From the NCBI RefSeq assembly GCF_049671645.1, contig NZ_JBATVG010000022.1, positions 1 through 64,000 on the forward strand: a DNA stretch of 64,000 nt, written 5' to 3'. This document shows positions 1 through 9,051 of this stretch, one piece after another (position 1 is the stretch's first letter; each line of letters begins with the position of its first letter). Source of the DNA: Castellaniella sp049671645. Lineage in GTDB: Bacteria > Pseudomonadota > Gammaproteobacteria > Burkholderiales > Burkholderiaceae_B. The translations under genes were made by a program, and so were the position numbers. Below the pieces are notes generated by a model, which saw nothing but the letters and a program-made list of their open reading frames with translations, did not search any database and was not told where the DNA came from.

Positions 1-488
1 ACCGCCGGGCCGTCCCAAGGTAAAACACGCCCCCTCGGGGGGCAGCAAGCAGGCGCAGCCTGCGCGGCGTGGGGGCAGTTTTACCGCCGGGCCGCCCCAA
101 GGTAAAACACGCCCCCTCGGGAGGCAGCAAGCAGGCGTAGCCTGCGCGGCGTGGGGGCAGTTTTACCGCCGGGCCGCCCCAAGGTAAAACACGCCCCCTC
201 GGGGGGCAGCAAGCAGGCGCAGCCTGCGCGGCGTGGGGGCAGTTTTACCGCCGGGCCGCTCCAAGGTAAAACACGCCCCCTCGGGGGGGCAGCAAGCAGG
301 CGTAGCCTGCGCGGCGTGGGGGCAGTTTTACCGCCGGGCCGCCCCAAGGTAAAACACGCCCCCTCGGGGGGGCAGCAAGCAGGCGTAGCCTGCGCGGCGT
401 GGGGGCAGTTTTACCGCCGGGCCGCCCCAAGGTAAAACACGCCCCCTCGGGGGGCAGCAAGCAGGCGTAGCCTGCGCGGCGTGGGGGC
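1..488. repeat. Six tandem copies of an 82-83 bp palindrome-rich repeat
   Basis: Six near-identical head-to-tail units begin at 1, 83, 165, 247, 330 and 413; the last stops near 488 and the array may continue left of the window. Periods are 82, 82, 82, 83 and 83, the extra base being one G in a G-run. Each unit holds an outer inverted repeat (GGTAAAAC ... GTTTTACC), a C-run/G-run hairpin and an inner perfect hairpin GCAGGC-GTA-GCCTGC whose loop alternates between GTA and GCA. Short ORFs here are repeat artefacts. It ends about 60 bp before the next gene, so it may insulate or terminate upstream transcription. Confidence 0.93.
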
Positions 489-546
489 CCTTTTTAAGAC
501 GCGTTATCATGCTGGCTCGGTATCCAAATCACAAGGAGACAACACC

Positions 547-1593
547 ATGCCGATTTCTCGCCGTGAATTGCTGAAGACCGCCGGTGCGGCGGGCGTGCTG
601 GGCGCATTGCCTGGTGTGGTCCGCGCCCAGATGGTCGCCCTGGAAAAGAAATCCCTGACCATCGCGGTCGGCGGCCAACCCCTGATCTATTACCTGCCCT
701 TGTCCGTCGCCCACCTGAAAGGCTATTTCAAGGACGAGGGCCTGGATACCACCATCGCCGATTTCGCGGGCGGCTCCAAGGCCTTGCAGGCGGTGGTGGG
801 CGGCAGCGCCGATATCGTGTCCGGCGCTTTTGAACACACCATCAATCTGCAGGCCAAGGGCCAGTTCTACCGTTGCTTCGTGCTCCAGGGACAGGCGCCG
901 ATGATCGTGCTGGGTGTGTCCAAAAAGACGCTGGCCGGCTACAAGACGCCGGCCGACCTGAAAGGCAAGAAAATCGGCGTGACGGCGCCGGGATCCTCGA
1001 CCAACATGATGGCCAGCTTCTTCCTGGCCCAACATGGCCTCAAGCCTTCCGATGTGTCCTACATCGGGGTGGGGGCCGGGGCGGGGGCCGTGACGGCGCT
1101 GCGTTCGGGGCAGATCGACGCCATCGCGAACCTGGACCCCGTCATCAGCACCCTGGTCAAGGAAGACGCCATCCAGGTCATCGCCGATACGCGCACCCTG
1201 AAAGATGCCCGCCAGATCTTCGGCGGCAACATGCCCTCGGGTTGCCTGTATACCTCGCAGGCCTTCATCGATGCCAATCCCAACACCACCCAGGCCCTGG
1301 CCAACGCCATCGTGCGGGCCGACAAATGGATCCAGGCCGTCACGCCCGACGACATCGCCAAGCTGGTGCCGGAATCCTACCTGCTGGGCGACCCGGAACT
1401 CTACAAGCTGGCCCTGAAAGGCAATCGCGAAGCCCTGTCGCCCGATGGCCTGGTGCCCGAGGACGGTCCGCAGACGGCCTTGAACGCCCTGGCCGAATTC
1501 GTGCCGCATTTCGACCGCACCAAGATCGATATCTCGCGCATCTGGACCAACCAGTTCGCGATCAAGGCCGGCCAGAAATATCCGCATGGCTGA
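547..1593 (+). CDS. ABC transporter substrate-binding protein, NMT1/TauA type
   Basis: A 348-residue periplasmic ligand-binding protein of the NMT1/SsuA/TauA family. The ATG at 547 is chosen because AAGGAGA lies about 9 bases upstream; an in-frame upstream start would lie inside the repeat array. The N-terminus carries a twin-arginine signal (SRRELLK, then a hydrophobic stretch ending VRAQ), which implies Tat export. The two-lobe family pattern is visible: LPLSVAHLKGYFKDEGLD near residues 50-70 and LKGKKIGVTAPGSS in the middle. It overlaps the ATPase gene by 8 bp and heads a three-gene importer operon. Family members carry sulfonates, nitrate, thiamine precursors or aromatics; the ligand here cannot be told from sequence. 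Confidence 0.9.
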   Translation: MPISRRELLKTAGAAGVLGALPGVVRAQMVALEKKSLTIAVGGQPLIYYLPLSVAHLKGYFKDEGLDTTIADFAGGSKALQAVVGGSADIVSGAFEHTINLQAKGQFYRCFVLQGQAPMIVLGVSKKTLAGYKTPADLKGKKIGVTAPGSSTNMMASFFLAQHGLKPSDVSYIGVGAGAGAVTALRSGQIDAIANLDPVISTLVKEDAIQVIADTRTLKDARQIFGGNMPSGCLYTSQAFIDANPNTTQALANAIVRADKWIQAVTPDDIAKLVPESYLLGDPELYKLALKGNREALSPDGLVPEDGPQTALNALAEFVPHFDRTKIDISRIWTNQFAIKAGQKYPHG

Positions 1594-2428
1594 TCCGCAG
1601 ACCGCCTCGGCGCCCGGCTCGGCCGGGCAGACGCCCGCCTTGCTGCTCGACCGGGTCACGTGCACCTTCGCGTCGCCCGACGGATCATCCTACACGGCCA
1701 TGCGGGACGCCACCCTGGCCGTGGCGCCCGGCGAATTCGTGTCGGTCGTCGGCCCCACCGGTTGCGGTAAATCCACGCTGTTGAACATGGCCGCCGGCCT
1801 GCTGCACCCTTCGTCGGGCCAGGTCAACGTCTTTGGGGAAGCCCTGCATGGCATCAACCACCGGGCGGGCTACATGTTCCAGGGCGACGCCCTGATGCCC
1901 TGGCGCAATGCGCTGGCCAATGTCACCGCCGGCCTGGAGTTTGCCGGCGTGGCGGCGGCGGACGCCGTGGTCCAGGGGCGCGACTGGCTGCGCAGGGTCG
2001 GGCTGGGCGGTTTCGAGAACCGCTATCCGCATCAAATGTCGGGCGGCATGCGCAAACGCGCCATGCTGGCCCAGACCCTGATCCGCGATCCCGACATCAT
2101 CTTGATGGATGAGCCCTTTTCGGCCTTGGACATCCAGACCCGCCAGCTGATGGAAAACGAGGTCCTCGACCTCTGGATGGCACGCCGCAAGGCCGTGCTC
2201 TTCATCACCCACGACCTGGACGAAGCCATCGCCATGAGCGACCGCGTCGTGGTGCTGTCGGCCGGACCCGATACCCATCCGATCGGCGAATTCATCATCG
2301 ACATCCCGCGTCCGCGCGATGTGGCCGAAGTCCGAATGCACCCTCGCTTCATCGAACTGCACCAGGGCATCTGGGCCGTGTTGCGCGACGAGGTCCTGAA
2401 AGGCTACGAACGCCAGAAACAGGCCTGA
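1586..2428 (+). CDS. ABC transporter ATP-binding protein, TauB/SsuB type
   Basis: A 280-residue cytoplasmic ATPase of the nitrate/sulfonate/taurine importer class. It shows Walker A GPTGCGKST (about residue 60), a Q-loop in YMFQGDALMPW, the signature MSGGM, Walker B ILMDEPFSALD and the switch histidine in LFITHDLDEA. The ATG lies inside the end of the binding-protein gene (8 bp overlap), so the two are translationally coupled. It powers the permease encoded 61 bp downstream. The transported substrate is unknown. Confidence 0.93.
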   Translation: MADPQTASAPGSAGQTPALLLDRVTCTFASPDGSSYTAMRDATLAVAPGEFVSVVGPTGCGKSTLLNMAAGLLHPSSGQVNVFGEALHGINHRAGYMFQGDALMPWRNALANVTAGLEFAGVAAADAVVQGRDWLRRVGLGGFENRYPHQMSGGMRKRAMLAQTLIRDPDIILMDEPFSALDIQTRQLMENEVLDLWMARRKAVLFITHDLDEAIAMSDRVVVLSAGPDTHPIGEFIIDIPRPRDVAEVRMHPRFIELHQGIWAVLRDEVLKGYERQKQA

Positions 2429-2489
2429 CCGCTGGCTGACTTCCCGGCCTGCCATAGGCGCCGGGGTTTGAACCGGAGCTGTATCCATC

Positions 2490-3281
2490 ATGAAATCCGA
2501 CGAACTGTCCCGGCCTGCGCTGCGGGCGCTGCAAGTGGCCCTGCTGGCCGCCATCCTGCTGATCTGGTACTGGGCTTCGCTGAACCGGAACATCGCCTTT
2601 TTCTTTGGCCGGCCCCTGGAAGTCGCCCAGGTCATCTGGGCCTGGTTCGTCACCGATGCCAACGTCTACCGCCACCTGTGGATCACCCTGTCCGAAACCG
2701 TGCTGGCCTTTTTCATCGGCACGGTCGGCGGCCTGGGCTTTGGCCTGTGGCTGGGTCTGTCGCGCAGCGCCAGTGCCTTGCTGGAACCCTACGTGACCGC
2801 GGCCAACTCCATGCCGCGCGTCATCCTGGCGCCCATCTTCGGCATGTGGTTCGGCCTGGGCATCTGGTCCAAAGTCGCCCTGGCGGTCACCCTGGTGTTC
2901 TTCATCGTGTTCTTCAACGTCTACCGGGGCGTGCGGGAAGTGTCTCCCACCTTGCTGGACAACGCCCGCATGCTGGGCGCCACCCGCCGCCAGCTGCTGC
3001 GCCACGTGTACATTCCCTCGGCCACCAGCTGGGTCTTTTCCAGCCTGCACACATCGGTAGGCCTGGCCTTCGTAGGCGCGGTCGTCGGCGAATACCTGGG
3101 GTCTGCCGCCGGTGTCGGCTACCTGATCCTGCAGGCCGAAGGCACGCTGGACGTGAACACGGTCTTCGCCGGCATCGTCGTCCTGACCGTGTTCGCCCTG
3201 CTGCTGGACGGCGCGGTGTCCCTGGCCGAACGCCGCCTGCTGGTCTGGCAGCCCGGGCCGGGCGCTACCGACAAGACCTGA
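2490..3281 (+). CDS. ABC transporter permease, TauC/SsuC type
   Basis: A 263-residue inner-membrane permease with about six hydrophobic segments, one starting near residue 10 (LQVALLAAILLIWYW). The EAA-loop that contacts the ATPase is visible as LLDNARMLGATRRQLLRHVYIPS. It is the third gene of the importer operon and is followed immediately by a long inverted repeat that separates it from the convergent transaldolase gene. Family assignment is firm; the substrate is not known. Confidence 0.92.
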   Translation: MKSDELSRPALRALQVALLAAILLIWYWASLNRNIAFFFGRPLEVAQVIWAWFVTDANVYRHLWITLSETVLAFFIGTVGGLGFGLWLGLSRSASALLEPYVTAANSMPRVILAPIFGMWFGLGIWSKVALAVTLVFFIVFFNVYRGVREVSPTLLDNARMLGATRRQLLRHVYIPSATSWVFSSLHTSVGLAFVGAVVGEYLGSAAGVGYLILQAEGTLDVNTVFAGIVVLTVFALLLDGAVSLAERRLLVWQPGPGATDKT

Positions 3282-3298
3282 TCAGCGATCGAAGATAA

Positions 3299-3504
3299 GC
3301 TTGGCGAGGGCAGGCAGACCCTGGAGCGCCCGGTCGACCAGCGCCGGGTGCTGACGAAGGGAAGCCGGGAGGTTTCGGCGGGCGTGTCTGAGGCCGAAGG
3401 CCGAGTTCGCCCGCCGCCCGGCTGGACGAGGCAGACCCGGGCAGCCCGACCGCAGGGAGGGCCGCTGGTTGGGGCGCTCCAGGGTCTGCCTGCCCTCACC
3501 AAGC
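3299..3504. repeat. Intergenic element with 33 bp near-perfect terminal inverted repeats
   Basis: The left arm 3299-3331 and right arm 3472-3504 are reverse complements at 32 of 33 positions (one G/A difference at the CTCGCC/CTCACC step). The 140 bp between them hold further nested inverted repeats, including GGCGGGCG ... CGCCCGCC. The element fills almost all of the 238 bp gap between two convergent genes. It could be a two-way transcription stop or a small non-autonomous (MITE-like) insertion. No obvious target-site duplication flanks it and it has no coding capacity. Confidence 0.85.
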
Positions 3505-3519
3505 GTGCCGGCAAGAAGT

Positions 3520-4473
3520 TCAGCCAGGCTTCCCCACCAACGCATCCAGCTTCACCGCGTCCGCCGTGAAGATCCGGATGCCTTCGGCCAGCTTTTCCGT
3601 CGCCATCGCGTCCTGATTCAGGTGCGTGCGGAAAGCCACCTCGTTGCTGGCCAGCCATTCCGGCGCATTCGCCTTTGCATCCGCCACCGTCAACGCGGCG
3701 GGCAGCGGATCGCGGGATGCCGCCAGCTCGCCCAGCAGGGCCGGGCTGATCGTCAGCAGATCGCAGCCCGCCAACGCCCGGATCTGCCCGATGTTGCGGA
3801 AACTGGCCCCCATCACCTGCGTGGGAAGATCGTAGGCCTTGAAATACTCGTAGATGCGGGTCACCGACCGCACCCCCGGATCCCGGGAACCCGCGTTCGC
3901 GGCCTCGTCCCAATCCGCGCCGGCCGCCTTTTTGTACCAATCGTAGATGCGGCCCACAAAGGGGGAAATCAGCGTCACTCGCGCCTGGGCGCAGGCGATG
4001 GCCTGTGTCAGGGAAAACAGCAGCGTCAGATTGCAGCGGATGCCCTCGGTTTCCAGTACGCGCGCCGCCTGGATGCCCTCCCAGGTCGAGGCCAGCTTGA
4101 TCAGGATCCGTTCGCGGGGGACGCCGTGGGATTCGTACAGCGCGATGATCTGCCGCGCCCGCTCGATGCTGGCCTGCGTGTCGAAAGACAGGCGGGCATC
4201 GACTTCGGTGGACACCCGGCCCGGCACGATGGCCAGGATTTCCCGCCCGAAAGCCACCAGCAGCCGATCCACCTGCTCGGCCAGCGATGCCGAAGGATGA
4301 TCGCGCAGCACCTGATCCAGCAGCGGACGATAGGCGTCCTGCTGGACGGCCTTGAGTATCAGCGACGGATTGGTGGTGGCGTCCGTGGGCTGGTAGGCCC
4401 GCATCGTTTCGAAATCCCCCGTATCCGCCACAACCGTCGTCAGCGCGCGCAGGGCGTCAAGTTGGTGACTCAT
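3520..4473 (-). CDS. tal: Transaldolase
   Basis: A 317-residue transaldolase of the TalA/TalB size class. It exchanges a dihydroxyacetone unit between sedoheptulose 7-phosphate and glyceraldehyde 3-phosphate in the non-oxidative pentose phosphate pathway. Visible family signatures are the N-terminal DATTNPSLILKA (about residues 30-42) and the Schiff-base lysine segment ILIKLASTWEGIQAA (about residue 130). It is transcribed convergently to the ABC permease gene and divergently from carA. Its stop lies 15 bp beyond the inverted-repeat element, which may serve as its terminator. Confidence 0.96.
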   Translation of the reverse strand: MSHQLDALRALTTVVADTGDFETMRAYQPTDATTNPSLILKAVQQDAYRPLLDQVLRDHPSASLAEQVDRLLVAFGREILAIVPGRVSTEVDARLSFDTQASIERARQIIALYESHGVPRERILIKLASTWEGIQAARVLETEGIRCNLTLLFSLTQAIACAQARVTLISPFVGRIYDWYKKAAGADWDEAANAGSRDPGVRSVTRIYEYFKAYDLPTQVMGASFRNIGQIRALAGCDLLTISPALLGELAASRDPLPAALTVADAKANAPEWLASNEVAFRTHLNQDAMATEKLAEGIRIFTADAVKLDALVGKPG

Positions 4474-4573
4474 GAAGAAAAAACCCTCTGGTGAAGCAGT
4501 GAAAAGTTCTTACTTTAGATCATTTTCAGCAAGCCGGACTGCAGACTCATGGGGATAAACCCCTATCGGACTG

Positions 4574-4579
4574 TATAAT
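4574..4579 (+). promoter_or_regulatory. Candidate -10 box for carAB
   Basis: A consensus TATAAT sits in the 146 bp tal-carA gap, 40 bp before the proposed carA start. The surrounding 4500-4615 stretch is distinctly AT-rich for this genome. No good -35 hexamer is seen at the usual distance, so the assignment rests on the -10 match and position. Confidence 0.5.
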
Positions 4580-4619
4580 AGGAAGGTTTATATATCGACT
4601 TTACAACCGGGGTACCACT

Positions 4620-5789
4620 TTGCTGCCGTCAATCTTTCCCGAGGGGCCGACAGGGCTCGTTCCAGCAATTCTTGCCTTGGCTGACGGTACTGTATTTCGG
4701 GGCGTTTCCATAGGCGCCGACGGATTCACCGTGGCCGAGATCGTGTTCAATACGGCCATGACCGGCTATCAGGAAATCCTGACCGACCCCAGCTACAGCG
4801 GTCAGATCGTCACTCTGACTTACCCCCACATCGGCAATACCGGCGTCAATGCCGAAGACGTCGAATCCAGCCAGATCCATGCCGCCGGGCTGGTGGTGCG
4901 CGATTGCCCCGCCCGCGTCTCCAATTTCCGCGCGACGCAGTCTCTGCCCGACTACCTGAAGTCTCAGGGCATCGTGGCTATCGCGGACGTGGATACCCGT
5001 AAGCTGACCCGCATTCTGCGTGAACGCGGGGCGCAGGGCGCCTGCATCCTGGTGGGCGACGATGTGGCCCGCGCGGTCGAACTGGCCCGTGGTTTCGGCG
5101 GGATGGAAGGCCAGGACCTCGCGCTGAAAGTCACCACGCCCAAGACCGGCGCCTGGATGCAGGGCACCTGGCAACTGGGGCGCGGCTTTCGCCGCCAGGA
5201 AGTCGCCGACTACCATGTCGTGGCCTACGACTACGGTATCAAGACCAATATCCTGCGCTTGCTGGCGGATCGCGGCTGTCGCATCACGCTGGTGCCGGCC
5301 ACCACGCCGGTGGCCGACATCCTGGCGCAGAATCCGGACGGCGTGTTCCTGTCCAACGGGCCCGGCGACCCCGCCGCCTGCCAGTACGCCGTCGACACCT
5401 GCCGGGCCGTGCTGGAACGCGGCATCCCGCTGTTCGGCATCTGCCTGGGCCAGCAGGTGCTGGGCCTGACCCTGGGCGGGCGCACGGTGAAAATGAAAAC
5501 CGGCCACCATGGCGCCAACCACCCGGTGCAGGACCTGGCCAGCGGCCGGGTCTTCATCACCAGCCAGAACCATGGCTTCACCGTCGATGGCGACAGCCTG
5601 CCGGCCAATGCCCGCGTGACGCACGTGTCGCTGTTCGATGGCACGCTGCAGGGGTTCGAACTGACCGATAAGCCCGTGTTCTGCTTCCAGGGTCACCCCG
5701 AAGCCAGCCCCGGCCCGCACGACATCCTGGTGCTGTTCGACAAATTCATCGACCTGATGGCGCAGCACAAAGCCCAGTCGTCCAAATAA
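4620..5789 (+). CDS. carA: Carbamoyl-phosphate synthase, small (glutaminase) subunit
   Basis: A 389-residue protein supplying ammonia from glutamine to CarB for carbamoyl phosphate, the precursor of pyrimidines and arginine. The N-terminal CPSase domain begins at PAILALADGTVFRG; the C-terminal class I glutamine amidotransferase domain shows the nucleophile Cys in FGICLGQQVLGL and the His/Glu pair in CFQGHPEASPGP. The start is a TTG at 4620: no in-frame ATG precedes the conserved region, and the ribosome site is weak, so the exact start is less certain than the gene. It is followed 16 bp later by carB in one operon. Confidence 0.97.
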   Translation: MLPSIFPEGPTGLVPAILALADGTVFRGVSIGADGFTVAEIVFNTAMTGYQEILTDPSYSGQIVTLTYPHIGNTGVNAEDVESSQIHAAGLVVRDCPARVSNFRATQSLPDYLKSQGIVAIADVDTRKLTRILRERGAQGACILVGDDVARAVELARGFGGMEGQDLALKVTTPKTGAWMQGTWQLGRGFRRQEVADYHVVAYDYGIKTNILRLLADRGCRITLVPATTPVADILAQNPDGVFLSNGPGDPAACQYAVDTCRAVLERGIPLFGICLGQQVLGLTLGGRTVKMKTGHHGANHPVQDLASGRVFITSQNHGFTVDGDSLPANARVTHVSLFDGTLQGFELTDKPVFCFQGHPEASPGPHDILVLFDKFIDLMAQHKAQSSK

Positions 5790-5805
5790 CCGGTACCGTC
5801 TTCTC

Positions 5806-8800
5806 ATGCCCAAGCGTTCAGACATCAAAAGCATCCTCATCATCGGGGCAGGCCCCATCATCATCGGCCAGGCCTGCGAATTCGACTATTCCGGTGCCCA
5901 GGCCTGCAAGGCCCTCAAGGCCGACGGCTTTCGCACCATCCTGGTCAACAGCAATCCCGCCACCATCATGACGGACCCGGAAACGGCCGACGTCACCTAC
6001 ATCGAGCCCATTACCTGGCAGGCCCTGGAAAAGATCATCGAGATCGAAAAACCCGATGCCGTCCTGCCCACCATGGGCGGCCAGACAGCGCTCAATTGCG
6101 CGCTGGACCTGGATCGCCATGGCGTGCTGCAAAAGCACGGGGTCGAACTGATCGGCGCCAATGCGGCCGCCATCGAAAAAGCCGAAGACCGCCTGAAATT
6201 CAAGGACGCCATGACCTCCATCGGTCTGGAATCCGCGAAATCGGGTGTGGCCCACAGCATGGATGAAGCCTGGGCCGTGCAAAAGAGCATCGCCGCGGAT
6301 CTGGGCAATTCCGGCTTCCCCGCCGTGATTCGCCCCAGCTTCACGCTGGGTGGCACGGGCGGCGGTATCGCCTATAACGCGGAAGAATTCGAAACCATCT
6401 GCCGGCGCGGTCTGGAAGCCTCGCCCACGCGTGAATTGCTGATCGAGGAATCGCTGCTGGGCTGGAAGGAATTCGAGATGGAAGTCGTGCGCGACAGCGC
6501 CGACAACTGCATCATCGTGTGCGCCATCGAAAACCTGGACCCCATGGGCGTGCACACCGGCGATTCCATCACGGTGGCCCCGGCGCAGACGCTGACCGAC
6601 AAGGAATACCAGATCATGCGCAACGCATCCATTGCGGTGCTGCGCGAGATCGGCGTGGACACGGGCGGCTCGAACGTGCAGTTCGCGGTCAACCCGGCCA
6701 ACGGCCGCATGATCGTCATCGAAATGAATCCGCGCGTGTCGCGGTCTTCCGCGCTGGCCTCCAAGGCCACGGGTTTCCCCATCGCGAAAGTCGCCGCCCG
6801 CCTGGCTGTGGGCTACACGCTGGACGAACTGCGCAACGAAATCACCGGCGGCGCGACACCCGCGTCCTTCGAGCCCACCCTGGACTACGTCGTCGTCAAG
6901 GTCCCCCGCTTCGCCTTTGAAAAATTCCCCCAGGCCGATTCCCGCCTGACCACCCAGATGAAGGCGGTGGGCGAGGTCATGGCCATCGGCCGCACCTTCC
7001 AGGAGGCCTTCCAGAAAGCCCTGCGCGGCCTGGAAGTCGGCGTGGACGGCCTGAACCAGAAAACCACCGACCGCGAACGCCTGCAGATCGAGTTGGGCGA
7101 GCCGGGCCCGGAACGCATCTGGTACGTGGGCGATGCTTTCGCCCAGGGCTTCAGCCTGGACGAAGTCCATCAGCTGACCAAGATCGACCCCTGGTTCCTG
7201 GCGCAGATCAAGGAAATCGTCGATATCGAGCTGGCTCTGGAACAGCGCACCTTGTCCGAACTGGACGACGACACCATGCGCCGCTTGAAGCGCCGGGGCT
7301 TTTCCGACCGCCGTCTGGCCTTCCTGCTGGATGCGGCCGAAGCCGAAGTGCGCAAGCTGCGTCATCAGATGAACGTGCGTCCGGTGTACAAGCGCGTGGA
7401 TACCTGCGCGGCGGAATTCGCCACGACCACGGCCTACATGTATTCGACCTACGAGGAAGAGGACGAGGCCGCGCCCACCGACCGCAAGAAGATCATCGTG
7501 CTGGGCGGCGGTCCCAACCGCATCGGCCAGGGCATCGAATTCGATTACTGCTGCGTGCACGCCGCGCTGGCCCTGCGCGAAGACGGTTTCGAGACCATCA
7601 TGGTCAACTGCAACCCCGAAACCGTCTCCACGGACTATGACACGTCCGATCGCCTGTATTTCGAACCGCTGACCCTGGAAGACGTGCTGGAAATCGTCCA
7701 CAAGGAAAATCCGGTGGGCGTCATCGTGCAGTATGGCGGACAGACGCCGCTGAAGCTGGCCCGCGCCCTGGAAGCCAACGGCGTGCCCATCATCGGCACC
7801 AGCCCGGATTCCATCGACGTCGCCGAAGACCGCGAACGCTTCCAGAAGCTGCTGACCAAGCTGGGCCTGCGCCAGCCGGCCAACCGCACGGCCCGCACCG
7901 AAAGCGAGGCCCTGGCCCTGGCCGGCGAAATCGGCTATCCCCTGGTGGTGCGCCCCAGCTACGTGCTGGGTGGCCGCGCCATGGAAATCGTGCACGAGCC
8001 CCAGGATCTGGAGCGCTATATGCGCGAGGCCGTCAAGGTCAGCAACGATTCCCCGGTGCTGCTGGACCATTTCCTGAACAACGCCACCGAAGTCGACGTG
8101 GACTGCCTGGCCGACGGCGATCAGGTCGTCGTGGGCGGCGTCATGGAGCACATCGAACAGGCTGGCGTGCATTCGGGCGATTCGGCCTGCAGCCTGCCGC
8201 CGTATTCCTTGTCCGCCGAGATCGTCGACGAAATCAAGCGCCAGACCGCGCTCATGGCCCGCGCCTTGAACGTCAAGGGATTGATGAATGTGCAGTTCGC
8301 CATCCAGGATGGCGATGTCTACGTGCTGGAAGTCAATCCGCGCGCCTCGCGCACGGTGCCCTATGTGTCCAAGGCCACGGGCCGCCAACTGGCCAAGATC
8401 GCCGCCCGCGTCATGGCCGGCCGCACCCTGGCCCAGCAGGGCATCGCCTCGATTCCTTCGCCGATTCATTACTGCGTCAAGGAAGCCGTCTTCCCCTTCG
8501 TGAAGTTCCCGGGGGTGGATACCATCCTCGGCCCGGAGATGAAATCCACCGGCGAAGTCATGGGAGTGGGCGAGACCTTCGGCGAAGCCTTCGTCAAATC
8601 CCAGATCGCGGCGGGCGCCTGGCTGCCGGAATCGGGCAAGGTCTTCATCAGCGTGCGCGCCCAGGATAAACCGCGCGCAGTCGAAGTCGCCCGGGGCTTG
8701 GCGGCCATGGGTTTCCAGTTGATCGCGACGCGCGGCACGGCGTCCGTCATCGAGGCGGCGGGCCTGTCGGTGGAAACCGTCAACAAGGTCACCGAAGGCC

Positions 8801-9045
8801 GTCCCAACATCGTGGACATGCTCAAGAACGGCGAAATCGCCATGGTCATCAACACGGTGGAAGAACGCCGCAACGCCATTGCCGATTCGCGCATCATCCG
8901 CACGCAATCGCTGGCCAACCGCGTCACGTTCTTCACGACCATCGCGGGCGCGCGCGCCGCCGTCGAAGGGCTGCAGTACCTGCGTCATGGCGGGGGCCTG
9001 AAGGTCTACGGCCTGCAGGCCATGCACGCGGCCACTCTAGGCTGA
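5806..9045 (+). CDS. carB: Carbamoyl-phosphate synthase, large subunit
   Basis: A 1079-residue, full-length CarB. It contains two homologous ATP-grasp halves (nucleotide-binding starts IGAGPIIIGQACEFDYSGAQ at the N-terminus and GGGPNRIGQGIEFDY near residue 565) and a C-terminal regulatory domain from about residue 940. The first half makes carboxyphosphate/carbamate and the second phosphorylates carbamate; an ammonia tunnel links it to CarA. It lies in operon with carA. In many gamma- and betaproteobacteria greA follows directly, but here 18 kb of other genes intervene. Confidence 0.98.
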   Translation: MPKRSDIKSILIIGAGPIIIGQACEFDYSGAQACKALKADGFRTILVNSNPATIMTDPETADVTYIEPITWQALEKIIEIEKPDAVLPTMGGQTALNCALDLDRHGVLQKHGVELIGANAAAIEKAEDRLKFKDAMTSIGLESAKSGVAHSMDEAWAVQKSIAADLGNSGFPAVIRPSFTLGGTGGGIAYNAEEFETICRRGLEASPTRELLIEESLLGWKEFEMEVVRDSADNCIIVCAIENLDPMGVHTGDSITVAPAQTLTDKEYQIMRNASIAVLREIGVDTGGSNVQFAVNPANGRMIVIEMNPRVSRSSALASKATGFPIAKVAARLAVGYTLDELRNEITGGATPASFEPTLDYVVVKVPRFAFEKFPQADSRLTTQMKAVGEVMAIGRTFQEAFQKALRGLEVGVDGLNQKTTDRERLQIELGEPGPERIWYVGDAFAQGFSLDEVHQLTKIDPWFLAQIKEIVDIELALEQRTLSELDDDTMRRLKRRGFSDRRLAFLLDAAEAEVRKLRHQMNVRPVYKRVDTCAAEFATTTAYMYSTYEEEDEAAPTDRKKIIVLGGGPNRIGQGIEFDYCCVHAALALREDGFETIMVNCNPETVSTDYDTSDRLYFEPLTLEDVLEIVHKENPVGVIVQYGGQTPLKLARALEANGVPIIGTSPDSIDVAEDRERFQKLLTKLGLRQPANRTARTESEALALAGEIGYPLVVRPSYVLGGRAMEIVHEPQDLERYMREAVKVSNDSPVLLDHFLNNATEVDVDCLADGDQVVVGGVMEHIEQAGVHSGDSACSLPPYSLSAEIVDEIKRQTALMARALNVKGLMNVQFAIQDGDVYVLEVNPRASRTVPYVSKATGRQLAKIAARVMAGRTLAQQGIASIPSPIHYCVKEAVFPFVKFPGVDTILGPEMKSTGEVMGVGETFGEAFVKSQIAAGAWLPESGKVFISVRAQDKPRAVEVARGLAAMGFQLIATRGTASVIEAAGLSVETVNKVTEGRPNIVDMLKNGEIAMVINTVEERRNAIADSRIIRTQSLANRVTFFTTIAGARAAVEGLQYLRHGGGLKVYGLQAMHAATLG

Positions 9046-9051
9046 CGCGCC

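Noticed and set aside
1..488. CRISPR-like array at the left edge
   Set aside because: The 82-83 bp units are contiguous and nearly identical throughout, with no variable spacers and no cas genes nearby; it is a tandem repeat.
81..510. Overlapping short ORFs on both strands inside the repeats
   Set aside because: They arise from repeated GC-rich sequence open in several frames; products are low-complexity repeats with no ribosome sites.
5818..9027. 1069-codon ORF antisense to carB
   Set aside because: It mirrors the codon phase of a certain carB gene in high-GC DNA; the product is Gly/His/Asp-rich and resembles no family.
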